Shown piece by piece: positions 9,048 through 17,777 of a DNA stretch of 64,000 nucleotides. A program made the position numbers and the translations under genes. Position 1 is the first letter of the stretch. Each line of letters starts with the position of its first letter. The notes under the pieces are model-generated. The model saw nothing but the letters and a program-made list of their open reading frames with translations. It did no database searches and was not told the DNA's origin. Source of the DNA: Microtetraspora malaysiensis (GTDB taxonomy: Bacteria; Actinomycetota; Actinomycetes; Streptosporangiales; Streptosporangiaceae); assembly GCF_001528665.1 (NCBI RefSeq), contig NZ_BBYJ01000018.1, forward strand, positions 124,001 through 188,000, in the 5' to 3' direction.

Positions 9048-9310
9048 CGGCACGAGGGTGCCGAATATCCATGCCTGCGGGGCGGCGGCGGGAGTCTCGG
9101 GTGCGCGCGTGATGCTGCGGTCCGCCCGGTGACGCGCCGTCCTTGTTCTCGTCGGGCTGTTCTCGCCGGGTGTCGGCTCAAGGTCGGAACCAGTGATCCG
9201 CGCGGCACGTTCTCCGGCCCGATCGCGCACCCGCGGGGGGTTGCGGGCGCCTGAGGTGCGCTGCCGCTCCGCGTCGAGTCGGCTGCGGGCCGGGACGTGT
9301 TCCAAAGACG

Positions 9311-9357
9311 CCGCATGCGGCGGCCGTACCGACTGATCGGACGGCCGCCGCATGCGG
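9311..9357 (-). terminator. Long perfect hairpin downstream of the CDR-repeat gene
   Basis: A 17-bp perfect stem (9311-9327 with 9341-9357) is extended by a CCGA/TCGG inner stem with a 4-nt loop. It begins 8 bp past the stop of the minus-strand gene and is followed on that strand by a short TTT. It probably terminates transcription from both sides. Confidence 0.75.
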
Positions 9358-9365
9358 TGCGAGGG

Positions 9366-10271
9366 TCAGGGGGCGAGGGCGACACCGGCGTTCGTCCCGA
9401 GACCCAGTCCAAGACCGGCGCTGACATGCGCCCTGATAAGTGCCCAGAGGTTGGCGTTGACGTCCGTCGTGGCCGCGACCGTGGGGTTTCCAACAAGGAG
9501 AGGTACGGACACCCAGGCGCTGTTCATGTTCGCATCGAGAGGAGCGCCGACGAGAAGCCCCGAGTTCGTCCCGATGGAAAGCCAGGCGATGCCGAGCCCG
9601 CACGCGCAGCTCGCGCCGACGTTCGTGGTGACCATTTCGGTGGTGACGGTCTCTGTGGTGACGGTCTCTGTAGCGTCCCTGTCGGTGGTGTCCCTGTCGC
9701 ACCTATCGGTGTCGTACCTGTCGCCTCGATCGCACCTGCCGCTGTCGCATCGATCGCACCGATCACAACGATCGCATCTGTCGCGCCGATCGCATCTGTC
9801 ACAGCGATCGCATCTGTCACACCGATCGCACCGATCGCAGGGGACCGGCGAGGGTTGGGGCACCGGTGTCGTCACTGTCGGCGTGGGCGTGGGCGTGGGC
9901 GTGGGCATGGGCTTTGGCGGCACGAGGGGCGGCGGGGGCAGCACCGGCGGAGTCGGCTCCGTACGGACCCGCGGCCTGTGCGGCGTCACGATGATGTTCC
10001 GCACGTTCTGGTGCTGCTTCTGGCGCTGGTGCTGGCGCTCTCGCTGGTGCTGGCGGTTCCGGTTCCGGTTGTGGTTCCGGTTGTGGTTCCTGTTCCTGCC
10101 GGTGCCGCCGGAAGGACCGGTGGAGCCATGATGGTGGCCGGTGACCACGGGGACGGGGATGGGGACACCGTCCGCGAACGCGGGCGTGACCACACCACCC
10201 GCGGCCACGGCACCCCCGATCGCCACAGTGCTGATCATGAGTACTCTGGCCAGCTTGCTGGACTTGAGCAA
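9366..10271 (-). CDS. Secreted low-complexity protein with Cys-Asp-Arg tandem array
   Basis: A 301-residue protein I cannot assign to a family. TTG 10271 lies 7 bp after AAGGAG. Order: signal peptide (KSSKLARV, hydrophobic core, cleavage near PAFA-DG); a His/Asn/Arg/Gln-rich stretch (NRNHNRNHNRN, QHQR repeats); a Pro-Thr linker (PTPTPTPTPT); nine or more C-D-R triplets with decaying copies; two TETVTT units; and a Gly/Ala/Asn/Leu-rich C-terminal domain with NVGASCACG. The regular cysteines suggest metal binding or disulfide cross-linking outside the cell (inference). Its upstream region is AT-richer than its neighbours. It could also be a matrix or adhesion protein. Confidence 0.72.
   Translation of the reverse strand: MLKSSKLARVLMISTVAIGGAVAAGGVVTPAFADGVPIPVPVVTGHHHGSTGPSGGTGRNRNHNRNHNRNRNRQHQRERQHQRQKQHQNVRNIIVTPHRPRVRTEPTPPVLPPPPLVPPKPMPTPTPTPTPTVTTPVPQPSPVPCDRCDRCDRCDRCDRCDRRDRCDRCDRCDRCDSGRCDRGDRYDTDRCDRDTTDRDATETVTTETVTTEMVTTNVGASCACGLGIAWLSIGTNSGLLVGAPLDANMNSAWVSVPLLVGNPTVAATTDVNANLWALIRAHVSAGLGLGLGTNAGVALAP
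9630..9840 (-). repeat. Intragenic 9-bp tandem repeat encoding C-D-R and TETVTT units
   Basis: Unit TGCGATCGG or close variants (TGTGACAGA, TGCGATCGC) is repeated in frame on the minus strand across about 9700-9840. It then grades into ACAGAGACCGTCACC units near 9630-9680. Synonymous variation between copies indicates selection on the protein, not only slippage. Confidence 0.8.
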
Positions 10272-11154
10272 CTTGGTTCTCCTTGGAAAGGTCTCGTGTC
10301 CCGGCGTAATAATCCTCGAATCGGTCGATGGTGGAAAATACTCAACCTTGATAACCGCTCGAGATTTTATCCGAACGCCGCTTGGCCTCTCCATTTCAGT
10401 GGTAATCGAAACGGAGATCGGCAGATCTTGCCGATTTTATTTTCATTTGTTGGTGGACGTGAGTTGCTTCGCGGGCCGGTTCCTCCGAATTTCGTCGATA
10501 GGTCGAAATATCACTCCTATCGCTCTTATTTCAGACCGCGTCGTACGCCGCCGTGGCAGGCTGTCGTCCATGCTGTGACGTGAGCGGGCCGACGTGAGGG
10601 AGAAGCGGCCGTCGCTCTGGCCCTTCGGCTCGAAGGGCTGTCCCGAAGCCTCTGGCCTGCGCGTGTTCCGGTATCGGGTGGTGCGTGGCCTCGGGTCTGG
10701 CCGATGAGGCGAATGAAGATCCCATCGGGGTCCGGTGTGACGGCGGCGGGGGCGGACTTCCCGCGCTTCGGGGCGCTCCCGCGCCCTCATTGGCACCGCG
10801 TCAACGTCCGTGATGATTACCCCTTAATAAGGATATTTGTCGGGGCGTAATGGTGGAATCGCTCCGTGGGAGCTGTGAAAACGGTCCGGCTCATCTGAGG
10901 GTGAGGTTGCGAGCATTCCGCATATATTTCGCGGACGATGGCGTGCGGCAGCTTCCGGCCGAGTTTGGCCGCCGGTTACGTCCATGAGCCGTGCCCATCC
11001 TGATGACCGTGGGCGCCGCTCTGCCACCTGCGCCGACACGGGGCGTGCGTCAGCGGTCATCGTCCTCGACCGAATGTGCGCCTCTCGTTTGGCCGCGCTC
11101 GCCGTATGCTGTACGGTACGGCGTACGGCGTGCGGAAGAGGAAGGGGTCTGGGC
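10272..11154. other. Long intergenic region
   Basis: The first ~280 bases are the AT-richer upstream region of the CDR-repeat gene, probably with its promoter. Between about 10640 and 10740 the minus strand can be read as PDPDGIFIRLIGQTRG, which resembles the end of a VOC-fold protein. It has no start and is quickly closed by stops, so it is at most a remnant. Nothing else recognisable. Confidence 0.5.
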
Positions 11155-11580
11155 TTGTACGAGCCGAGCAATGAGGAACTGAAGAGTGTCGAAGACTGGT
11201 TCGGCCAGTACGACGCGCTGGCCGAACAGGGGGAGGTCGAGAAGCTGGCCGATCTGGCGGTCTTCCCGATGAACCTGGCCACCGACGTGCCGGGCGCCTT
11301 CGCGGCGGTCCAGCAGTGGACGCGTGAGGAGTACATCGAGGCGATGAAGGAGGCCATGGGCGGGGGCACGGCGGGCCTCGGCTTGGAGTCCACGAGGACG
11401 CCGCACTTCATCAGCCAGAACCTCGTGCTCGTGGAGACCACGGCGACGATGACGATCGAGGGCCGGCGGGAAAGCATGCGCTACGCCGACCTGCTGGTGC
11501 GCACCGAGGACGGATGGGCATTCCAGACGATGGTGCAAGGAGGATGGGGACACGGCTGGGTGCCGGCGAAACGCGGCTGA
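11155..11580 (+). CDS. NTF2/SnoaL-like small protein
   Basis: A 141-residue protein starting at TTG 11155 after AAGGGG; longer in-frame starts add only low-complexity sequence. An N-terminal helix (VEDWFGQYDALAEQGEVEKLADL) followed by several strands ending in YADLLVRTEDGWAFQTMVQGG matches the cone-shaped NTF2/SnoaL fold, used by isomerases, cyclases and ligand-binding proteins. No catalytic set is evident. It is monocistronic. Confidence 0.7.
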   Translation: MYEPSNEELKSVEDWFGQYDALAEQGEVEKLADLAVFPMNLATDVPGAFAAVQQWTREEYIEAMKEAMGGGTAGLGLESTRTPHFISQNLVLVETTATMTIEGRRESMRYADLLVRTEDGWAFQTMVQGGWGHGWVPAKRG

Positions 11581-11798
11581 TCCGGTACGGGAGTCCGCGG
11601 CAGCCGGCCGAATCGGGTAAGTCGGTCGGCCACGACGGTGACGTCGTGTCGAGGGGGTCTTGCCGTAGCAGGTCAGCACGTTGCCGGAGGCCAGGGTCGT
11701 CGATCCGGCTGGCAGCGCGAGCGGGCAGTCAGGTCGTGTGTCGCTCCAGGAAGAGCGGGTGACGCCCAGGCGAGGCGGCCGGCCGGATCGTCGCCGGG

Positions 11799-12329
11799 TC
11801 AGGTTTCTGGGACGGTGACAGTGATCAGAGCTGGACAACCTCGACGCAGGCCGAGCAATCCGGCGCGTAGCCGCTCCGTGCGGGCCGGGCCGAGGAGGCG
11901 TTCTGCCTCCTCGAGGTAGGCCCAGCGATGCTCGACGATGTCGGGATCGTGGGTGGTGAGCCGGGCCGTGGTCGAATCCACGATGCCGATGTGGAAGAGC
12001 ATGATCTGGGTCGGGTGGTCCCAGCCCGGGCTCGGGTGCTCGAAGGAGATCGCGATCAGCGGTCCGACGGAGAGGTCCAGGCCGGTCTCCTCACGCAATT
12101 CACGGCCCGCCGCATCCGGGGGAATCTCGTGGGCGTCGACCTGGCCGCCGGGGAGCTGCCACGTGCGGCTTCGCCCGGGGCGGACGAGCAGGATCCGCCC
12201 ATGCTGGTCCTGGACCAGCGCATTGGCGCCCACATGCCAGCGGGGCAAGCTGTGCTGCCACTCGTCGGCGTCCAATTGCGGCTTCCGCGAGTGAGCGCGG
12301 GTGGTGCTCGCTTCGGTCGTCGCCCGCAC
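11799..12329 (-). CDS. NUDIX hydrolase
   Basis: A 176-residue NUDIX-fold protein. The Nudix box begins GGQVDAHEIPPDAAGRELRE and continues ETGL, matching G-x5-E-x7-R-E-U-x-E-E-x-G-U, which binds Mg2+ and the diphosphate. It would hydrolyse a nucleoside diphosphate linked to another moiety. WQLPGG precedes the box as usual. Specificity (8-oxo-dGTP, ADP-ribose or other) cannot be decided. It is separated from the epimerase upstream on the same strand by about 110 bp. Confidence 0.9.
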   Translation of the reverse strand: MRATTEASTTRAHSRKPQLDADEWQHSLPRWHVGANALVQDQHGRILLVRPGRSRTWQLPGGQVDAHEIPPDAAGRELREETGLDLSVGPLIAISFEHPSPGWDHPTQIMLFHIGIVDSTTARLTTHDPDIVEHRWAYLEEAERLLGPARTERLRAGLLGLRRGCPALITVTVPET

Positions 12330-12438
12330 TGGGTTCGGACCCGCGATGGCCCTTCATCCGGCCCGCGAGGTGGTCACCGCGCAATCGCGAGGGGTCAGGT
12401 GAACTCGGCGGGCCGCCGAAGGGACCTCTGCCGGCCGG

Positions 12439-13389
12439 TTACGGGGTGGGGTTGGCGCGGTACCAGTCGAGGGTGGCGGCGATGGCGTCGGTGTGCGGTG
12501 TCGCGGCGAACGGGCCGAACGTGGTGGTGAACTTCGAGGTGTCGCTCACGAACGGCCGGTCGCGCTGGTACCACGTCTCGCCGAGGGCGCGGACGGTCGG
12601 GTTGAACAGGCCGATCAGGCGTTGCATCGGCCGTCCGAGCGCCGCAGTCTTGCCGGGCCGGCCAAGCTCGGCGAGCACCAGGTCGAGGAACTCCCTGCCC
12701 GTCACGGCCGGCGCCGTCGGCAGGTGCCAGGCCTGGCCGTCCGCCCGCGCGTCGCCGCCGAGCGTCACGAGGCCCTTGGCGATGTCGGGCAGGTAGCTGA
12801 GTGTGTGGGGCTGGTCGAGTGGCCCCACCCAGCGGGCGGTCTTCCGGCCGAGCGCCGCGCCGAACACCGTCGCGCCGACGATGGTGTTGACGCCGCCGGG
12901 GCCGTAGTAGTCGGAGGCTCTGCCGAGGGCGACGCGCAGCTCGCCGGAGCGGTTGGCGGCCAGCAGTGCCTCGGCCATCTCGGCGCGTACCCGCCCCTTG
13001 GGGTTGCGGGCGGCGTAGGGCAGGTCCTCGGTCAGGGGCCCGTCGATGGGGCCGTACATGTACAGGTTGTCGGCGAAGACCAGCTTGGCGCCGGCGGCGG
13101 CCGCGCCCTGGCGCACCGCGTCGGTCATGTGGGGGAACTCCTCCACCCATCGGTCGTACGCAGGGGCGGCGCAGTGGTAGACGACCTCGGCCCCGGCGCA
13201 GGCGGCCGTGGCGCCCTCGACGGTGGTGATGTCGCCCCGATGGACCTCGACACCGGGCGGCGCCGGCCTCCGGCCGCTGCGGTTGACCGCGCGGACCCGG
13301 TGCCCCCGGGAGGCGAGCTCGCGAACCACGGAGCCGCCGATGGCCCCTCCGGCACCGAGGACAACATGCAGATCGGATTCAGCGGGCAC
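12439..13389 (-). CDS. NAD(P)-dependent epimerase/dehydratase family protein
   Basis: A 316-residue extended-SDR protein. The N-terminal Rossmann motif GAGGAIGGSVVREL (GxxGxxG) binds NAD(P). DNLYMYGP is the active-site Tyr region, although the YxxxK Lys is not in the standard place. It acts on nucleotide sugars or other carbonyl substrates. It is divergent from a TetR gene, with a palindromic operator between the two starts, so it is very probably the repressor's target. Confidence 0.88.
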   Translation of the reverse strand: MPAESDLHVVLGAGGAIGGSVVRELASRGHRVRAVNRSGRRPAPPGVEVHRGDITTVEGATAACAGAEVVYHCAAPAYDRWVEEFPHMTDAVRQGAAAAGAKLVFADNLYMYGPIDGPLTEDLPYAARNPKGRVRAEMAEALLAANRSGELRVALGRASDYYGPGGVNTIVGATVFGAALGRKTARWVGPLDQPHTLSYLPDIAKGLVTLGGDARADGQAWHLPTAPAVTGREFLDLVLAELGRPGKTAALGRPMQRLIGLFNPTVRALGETWYQRDRPFVSDTSKFTTTFGPFAATPHTDAIAATLDWYRANPTP

Positions 13390-13415
13390 GGTGGCCTCCC
13401 GTTCGTGAATTTGAA

Positions 13416-13437
13416 AACACTGTTATGAAACAGCGTT
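13416..13437. promoter_or_regulatory. TetR operator (near-perfect palindrome)
   Basis: AACACTGTT (13416-13424) and AACAGCGTT (13429-13437) form an inverted repeat with one mismatch and a 4-nt spacer, between the divergent epimerase and TetR genes. Its position rules out the longer TetR start at 13425. Confidence 0.72.
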
Positions 13438-13454
13438 ACGGTACGATTGTCAAC

Positions 13455-14066
13455 ATGGCCCGCCCACGTACCCGCGACTACGACGAGCTACGCCGAGACC
13501 TCCTGGACGCCGCCGGACGGCTACTCGCCCAGGAGGGCCCGCAGGCGCTGAGCACCAGACGTCTGGCCCAGGAGGTCGGCACCTCCACCACGGCCGTCTA
13601 CAACCTCTTCGGCGACAAGGCCGGCCTGCTGCGCGCGATGTTCCTCGAAGGGTTCGCCCGGCTTGCCGACGCGTTCGCCGCGGTGCCGACCGACGGCGAC
13701 CCGGAGGCCGACCTGATGGCCCTCGGGCAGGCCTACCGGGCCGCCGCCCTGGCCAACCCGCACCTGTACGAGCTGATGTTCGGCCGCCCCATCGCCGACT
13801 TCCGGCCGGACGAAGCGGCCCTGGCCCAGATCCAGGGCACGTTCGACACGTTGATCCGCGCGGTCGCGCGATGCATCGACTCGGGCCGGTTCGCCCCGGC
13901 CGACCCCCACGACGTCGCCGCGCACCTCAACGCCCTGGCGCACGGCCTGGCCAGCCTCGAACTTCTCGGCTCCCTCGGCCCCCGCCCCCAGGCCGACCGC
14001 CACTGGCGCATCTCCCTGGAGGCGGCTTTCCGCGGCCACCATGCCACGATGCCGGGGTCGCCGTAG
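13455..14066 (+). CDS. TetR-family transcriptional regulator
   Basis: A 203-residue protein. The N-terminal HTH covers STRRLAQEVGTSTTAVYNLFGDK, with the recognition helix in TTAVYNLF. The C-terminal domain is the WHG-type ligand domain (NPHLYELMFGRPI). ATG 13455 (M-A-R-P-R-T-R) is chosen because the upstream in-frame ATG at 13425 lies inside the operator. It is expected to repress itself and the epimerase. Confidence 0.92.
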   Translation: MARPRTRDYDELRRDLLDAAGRLLAQEGPQALSTRRLAQEVGTSTTAVYNLFGDKAGLLRAMFLEGFARLADAFAAVPTDGDPEADLMALGQAYRAAALANPHLYELMFGRPIADFRPDEAALAQIQGTFDTLIRAVARCIDSGRFAPADPHDVAAHLNALAHGLASLELLGSLGPRPQADRHWRISLEAAFRGHHATMPGSP

Positions 14067-14166
14067 CCGCGACGTGCCACAGTTGGTGTCGCTGTTTCTG
14101 CCGCGTTCTCGCCGTGATGGTTCGGCAGTTGGTTGATGGACTGGTGGGCGATATGAAAGTCGTTGC

Positions 14167-14385
14167 GTGCTAGTCGCCGGACTCCTCGCCCTGGCCGAGC
14201 AGTCCGCACGCCTCGTCAAGCGCTTCCCGGGGCTGGTGCGGCTGGATGTCGCGCAGCAGGCCGACGCCGCCGTCGCACTGGACGACCTGGACGTCTTCAT
14301 GACCTGGGCACGCCAGGCCACCTCGATCCGGCCGGTCGTCGTCCCGGCGCAGCGCCGCGCCCCGCGCAAGACCGTGACCACGTGA
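14167..14385 (+). CDS. Small hypothetical protein
   Basis: A 72-residue frame from GTG 14167 whose stop (TGA 14383-14385) overlaps the start of the next gene, as in coupled genes. No convincing Shine-Dalgarno is visible, so it could be the surviving end of a longer gene. The protein is Ala/Leu/Arg-rich with a helical look and no recognised domain. Confidence 0.4.
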   Translation: MLVAGLLALAEQSARLVKRFPGLVRLDVAQQADAAVALDDLDVFMTWARQATSIRPVVVPAQRRAPRKTVTT

Positions 14386-15365
14386 TGGGTGAGATGACGG
14401 GCGGCGTGACGGACGATGACCCGCCTGAGCGGGCAATTGACGATGGCGAGGATGCCCTGCGCGCGGACATCGCCCAGTTCGCCACCATGGAGCGCAAAGG
14501 CCCGTGGCTGATGGCTTATCTGGTCGCCAAACGGGTCGAGCCCGGCGAGGGCGATGGCGTCCGGCTCGAACATCAGTCCAGGTGTTTCGACCGAAACACC
14601 TTCCAGCGCGTCAGTGCCCGGGAGTTCGCCCGCCTGGCCGGCACCAGCGCCAAGCGGGTCATGGCCCTCTGGCAGGCATGGAACCGGCTGGCCGCCGAAG
14701 GCGTCGTTCCCCACGCCATGGCACTGCAGCCGGGCGCGAATGTCGAACTTCCCGATGCCAAGCAATATCCGTTCTATGGCGAGAACAGCTATTACCGCAG
14801 TTTGGATGGCCGGCATATCTCGCCTGAGCGGCGTGAGGCGATCGAGCGGGAGGCGGCCACGTCCGGCACTCGCCCGTCGGCCATCACCTACGTCATCGGC
14901 CACCCGAAGGCGGTCAAGACCGCCCTGCTGGCCGACGAGGCAACCCGGGCGGCGGCGCGGGAAGCGCTGGAAGAGTTCGACGCCCGCCAGGCCGCCGCTG
15001 ACACGGCCGACCGCGCCGCGGCCGCCGACGTCACCATCCATCGGCAATGCGAATTCGATGACGCCCAGCGCCGTGAGCGGGAGGCGCTGGCCGCTCAAGC
15101 CCGCACGGCCCGGGATGGAACCGAGGCCGACGCGTTCATGGACGTCTTCAACGCCATGGCCGAGATCCGCATGGCCGCCTCACGGGCGCTGGCGCGGCTG
15201 CACAAGCAGCAGATCCGGTTCACCGCCGACCGCGCCGAGGCCATCGCCGAGCTCTGCGACGGCGCCGAGGCGACCATCGCCGCCGTCCGGGACCTGGCCA
15301 CCGGCTCCGCGCTGGACGATGCGGCGCTGGCGGCGTTCCTGGACGAGAACGGCGGGCTGCTGTGA
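14385..15365 (+). CDS. Mobile-element-type DNA-binding protein (hypothetical)
   Basis: A 326-residue protein not matched to a named family. Residues ~80-110 (VSAREFARLAGTSAKRVMAL) look like a helix-turn-helix. The C-terminal half is highly helical and charged, with EALEEFDARQAA, RREREALAAQAR and related stretches suggesting a coiled coil. ATG 14385 overlaps the previous stop (TGATG), and its own stop overlaps the GTG of the next frame by 4 bp, so three frames form one transcription unit. Such gene strings occur in actinobacterial integrative elements; no integrase is seen here. Confidence 0.68.
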   Translation: MGEMTGGVTDDDPPERAIDDGEDALRADIAQFATMERKGPWLMAYLVAKRVEPGEGDGVRLEHQSRCFDRNTFQRVSAREFARLAGTSAKRVMALWQAWNRLAAEGVVPHAMALQPGANVELPDAKQYPFYGENSYYRSLDGRHISPERREAIEREAATSGTRPSAITYVIGHPKAVKTALLADEATRAAAREALEEFDARQAAADTADRAAAADVTIHRQCEFDDAQRREREALAAQARTARDGTEADAFMDVFNAMAEIRMAASRALARLHKQQIRFTADRAEAIAELCDGAEATIAAVRDLATGSALDDAALAAFLDENGGLL

Positions 15366-15949
15366 GCGGCCGGCAGACATCCCGGACCCCACGGCGCGAC
15401 GCGATGGGCTTCACACAGGCCGAGAAGGACGTCGCGGACGTGATGATCTGGCTGCGCTGCAACCACGGGCGCTAGATCAGCTACGCCGACATCGCCGCCG
15501 GCGTCAAGCTTCCGAACGGTCACCGGCTGCGGCGGGCCGTCCGCGTCGTCCGCATGATCGCGGCCAACCGGGGCGACCGCCTGGAAAGGTTCCAGCCATC
15601 GGCCGCCCCCGCCCGGCGCGACGCTGACCGGAGCCGGGTCTGGACCACCCGCTACATGCGCTCCGGGCACGGCGACGAGTTCAGCGCCCGCGACGCCATG
15701 TCGGCCGCACGAGCGGCGATGACGTCGGTCAAGGACATGCACCGCGCCACCACCTTCGAGGCCGCCAACCCCCACTCCATCGCCCGCAAGGAGTTCGCCA
15801 CCATGGCCCAGGCCGCCGACGAGTGCATCACCAAGGTCGCCGGCATCGAGGTGGTCGGCCCGCAGACGGTCCGACGGGAGAACACCAGCCTGCTCACCCA
15901 GATGATCGCCGACCTCGAAGCCCGCCTCACCGAGCTGGCAACAGGCTGA
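15362..15949 (+). pseudogene. Winged-helix-like hypothetical gene interrupted by in-frame TAG
   Basis: Read from GTG 15362 (4-bp overlap with the preceding stop), the frame stays open to 15949 except for one amber codon at 15473-15475 (codon 38). Both sides read as one protein: ...AEKDVADVMIWLRCNHGR, stop, ISYADIAAGVKLPNGHRLRR.... CAG to TAG is a single change, so a nonsense mutation is the simplest explanation; the intact downstream reading shows it is recent. The ISYADIAAGV...RRAVRVVR segment resembles an HTH. Translation could restart at ATG 15554. Confidence 0.66.
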
Positions 15950-16089
15950 CCAGGACCGTCATCGCGTTAAGACAACCGTCCCCGGACACGCCGCACCCCA
16001 ACGACCGGCCAAGGAGCCCTGCGATCCTTGCGGATCTCGAAGTCCATCGCATCCCCTGAACTGGGGTGTTGCAACGAACCCTAGAACCC

Positions 16090-16112
16090 AAGGAGCGTCT
16101 GGCGGGGTCCTT
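16090..16112 (+). terminator. Weak hairpin with T run
   Basis: AAGGA (16090-16094) pairs with TCCTT (16108-16112) and is followed by TT, between the convergent pseudogene and anti-sigma gene. The stem is short. Confidence 0.35.
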
Positions 16113-16176
16113 TTGTGCAGTTCTGCCTGACCGAGATAAGGCCGACTGCGCGCCCAAGCGCTCCAGGCGCCCGAGA

Positions 16177-17094
16177 TCAGTTCAGGCTGGTGAGATCGTA
16201 CGCGACGTCGGCCACTCTGATCGCGCGAACCTGGGGGTCGTCAATCAGGGCGCGGAGGTCGCTGACGCGGGCGGTCTGGGTGATGTAGGCGTACGCCATG
16301 CCGTCAGCGGCCGACTTACGCAGCAGCTTCAGACCTAGTCCGAATTTATCCAGGTTGGCCGCGTCATGGTCGCGCAGGTCTCCGACCCAGCGCCGAAACC
16401 CGGCCAGCCCGTTCCGGGGCAACTCGCCGGGGGCGAGCTCCCCGGTGGCCAGGCGCCAGCTAATCGGGGTCCCGCCGATCCGCCCGTCGTAGATCGCCGT
16501 CTCCGGGAGGACGGCTGCGTGCCGCTCAACGAATGCCGAAAACTCACTTTCCCCCAACGGCTTGGCGAAATCGACCACCGCCAGGGCGGACATCGATTCG
16601 GGCAGTCGATCTAGGATCCTCTTGGTGTCCGCCTTGCTCGGCGGGGCATCCGTGCCGACCGAATCGAGCGCCGTGAACAGGGGTGTCTCCTTGATGAAAC
16701 CCGGAGGCGGCCATTCGACCCGCCCGAACTGGTTTTGACTGACGGTGAAGACGGCGCCGCCGGAGAAGTAGTTCGAGGCGTCACCTCCGGCCCGGAGCGG
16801 GGCGAGCCGCACGGTGAAGGAGAGCGAGAACGCGGTGGTGTCGCAACATATCCCGCCGGAGATGTAGTAGCCGGGGTTGGCGACCCGAAGGGCCGTGTCG
16901 ATCACGTCCACCATGCGGTCCTCCCGGTCGCCGCGCCGCTGGATCCACTGGGCTCCCAGATCGAGCAGCAGCACGCCGACGAGCAATATCACGGTGGCGG
17001 TCACGGCCGTGCGCAGCACACCCCGCCATACGGCCCATTTTGTCCTGCCGGGATCGAAGTCCGGGATCGGCGGGATGTCTTCCTGTGTGGTCAT
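16177..17094 (-). CDS. Membrane anti-sigma factor-like protein
   Basis: A 305-residue protein with one membrane helix (residues ~28-50, TAVTATVILLVGVLLLDLG) after a short cytoplasmic tail, then a large extracytoplasmic domain. The layout resembles the sigma-factor-regulator (Sigma_reg) proteins that sit with ECF sigma genes. ATG 17094 follows GGAGGACACCG and overlaps the stop of the sigma gene (ATGA), indicating translational coupling. It probably holds the sigma factor at the membrane (inference). No zinc-type HxxxCxxC motif is seen. Confidence 0.78.
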   Translation of the reverse strand: MTTQEDIPPIPDFDPGRTKWAVWRGVLRTAVTATVILLVGVLLLDLGAQWIQRRGDREDRMVDVIDTALRVANPGYYISGGICCDTTAFSLSFTVRLAPLRAGGDASNYFSGGAVFTVSQNQFGRVEWPPPGFIKETPLFTALDSVGTDAPPSKADTKRILDRLPESMSALAVVDFAKPLGESEFSAFVERHAAVLPETAIYDGRIGGTPISWRLATGELAPGELPRNGLAGFRRWVGDLRDHDAANLDKFGLGLKLLRKSAADGMAYAYITQTARVSDLRALIDDPQVRAIRVADVAYDLTSLN

Positions 17095-17513
17095 CGGTGT
17101 CCTCCATAGCATTCGGCGAAGGCTGCGCGGGCGCGCCACAGAGCGGTTTTGATCGACGAGACGGAGCGACCGGTCATCGCGGCCACCTCCGCCAGGGAGA
17201 ACCCGTCGAAGTAGACGAGCGTGAGCAACTGTCGCTGCCGCTCCGGCATGCGGTCCAGCACGTCGCGGACCGCGATGGCGTCCGAGGTGAGCTCGGGAAC
17301 GCCCAGAGCGTCAGGAGAGGGCAGCGGGAGGGAGATCCGGCTGCGCCGTACATGGTCGAGGAGGACGTTGCGGGCGATGGCGAGCAGCCACGCGGCCGGG
17401 GAATTGCCGCGCCAGCCGAGCATCGCGCGGGTGGCCTTGACAAACGTCTCCTGAGCAAGATCTTCGGCGAGATGCGGGTCACGGGTCTGGCGCATGAGAT
17501 ATCCGCAGACCAA
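17091..17513 (-). CDS. ECF RNA polymerase sigma factor with damaged 5' end
   Basis: Region 2 (DPHLAEDLAQETFVKAT) and region 4 (RQRQLLTLVYFDGFSLAEVA then GRSVSSIKTALWRAR) are clear. TTG 17513 is the only available start, but it would cut off the first helix of region 2. Without any start, the same frame reads on upstream as FAEDAIGSRIEQFYREHWPL to about 17570, up to a stop at 17592-17594. A GTG at 17587 in the neighbouring frame would join this frame if one C were added in the run ACACCCCGTT. So the gene is probably frameshifted near its start. Anti-sigma partner downstream. Confidence 0.68.
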   Translation of the reverse strand: MVCGYLMRQTRDPHLAEDLAQETFVKATRAMLGWRGNSPAAWLLAIARNVLLDHVRRSRISLPLPSPDALGVPELTSDAIAVRDVLDRMPERQRQLLTLVYFDGFSLAEVAAMTGRSVSSIKTALWRARAAFAECYGGHR

Positions 17514-17777
17514 GGGCCAGTGCTCCCGATAGAACTGCTCGATGCGGCTGCCGATGGCGTCCTCCGCGAACGGGGTGTTGTTGTCACACCACTACAGACG
17601 CAACCATCCGCCCGATGGTCACATCCGAATTCGTACGCCGGCACCGGCCGGCTGTCTTCAAGATCCACCCATGGTCGGCATTATCCGTATCTCGCCAGTG
17701 CAGTGCTGGATCCGATTCACGCGGCTGATGGACCTCTCGACGGTCCACTCGCCAGCAACCGCAGCAACCTACTTGCC

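Noticed and set aside
9630-9840. CRISPR-like short repeats
   Set aside because: The 9-bp units are in frame and coding, with synonymous variation and no spacers of fixed size.
10640-10740. A VOC-fold gene in the intergenic region
   Set aside because: Only PDPDGIFIRLIGQ is readable and no start or remaining domain exists, so it was not called a gene.
13521-15098. A 525-residue minus-strand frame
   Set aside because: It is antisense to the TetR and island genes, with no recognisable domain.
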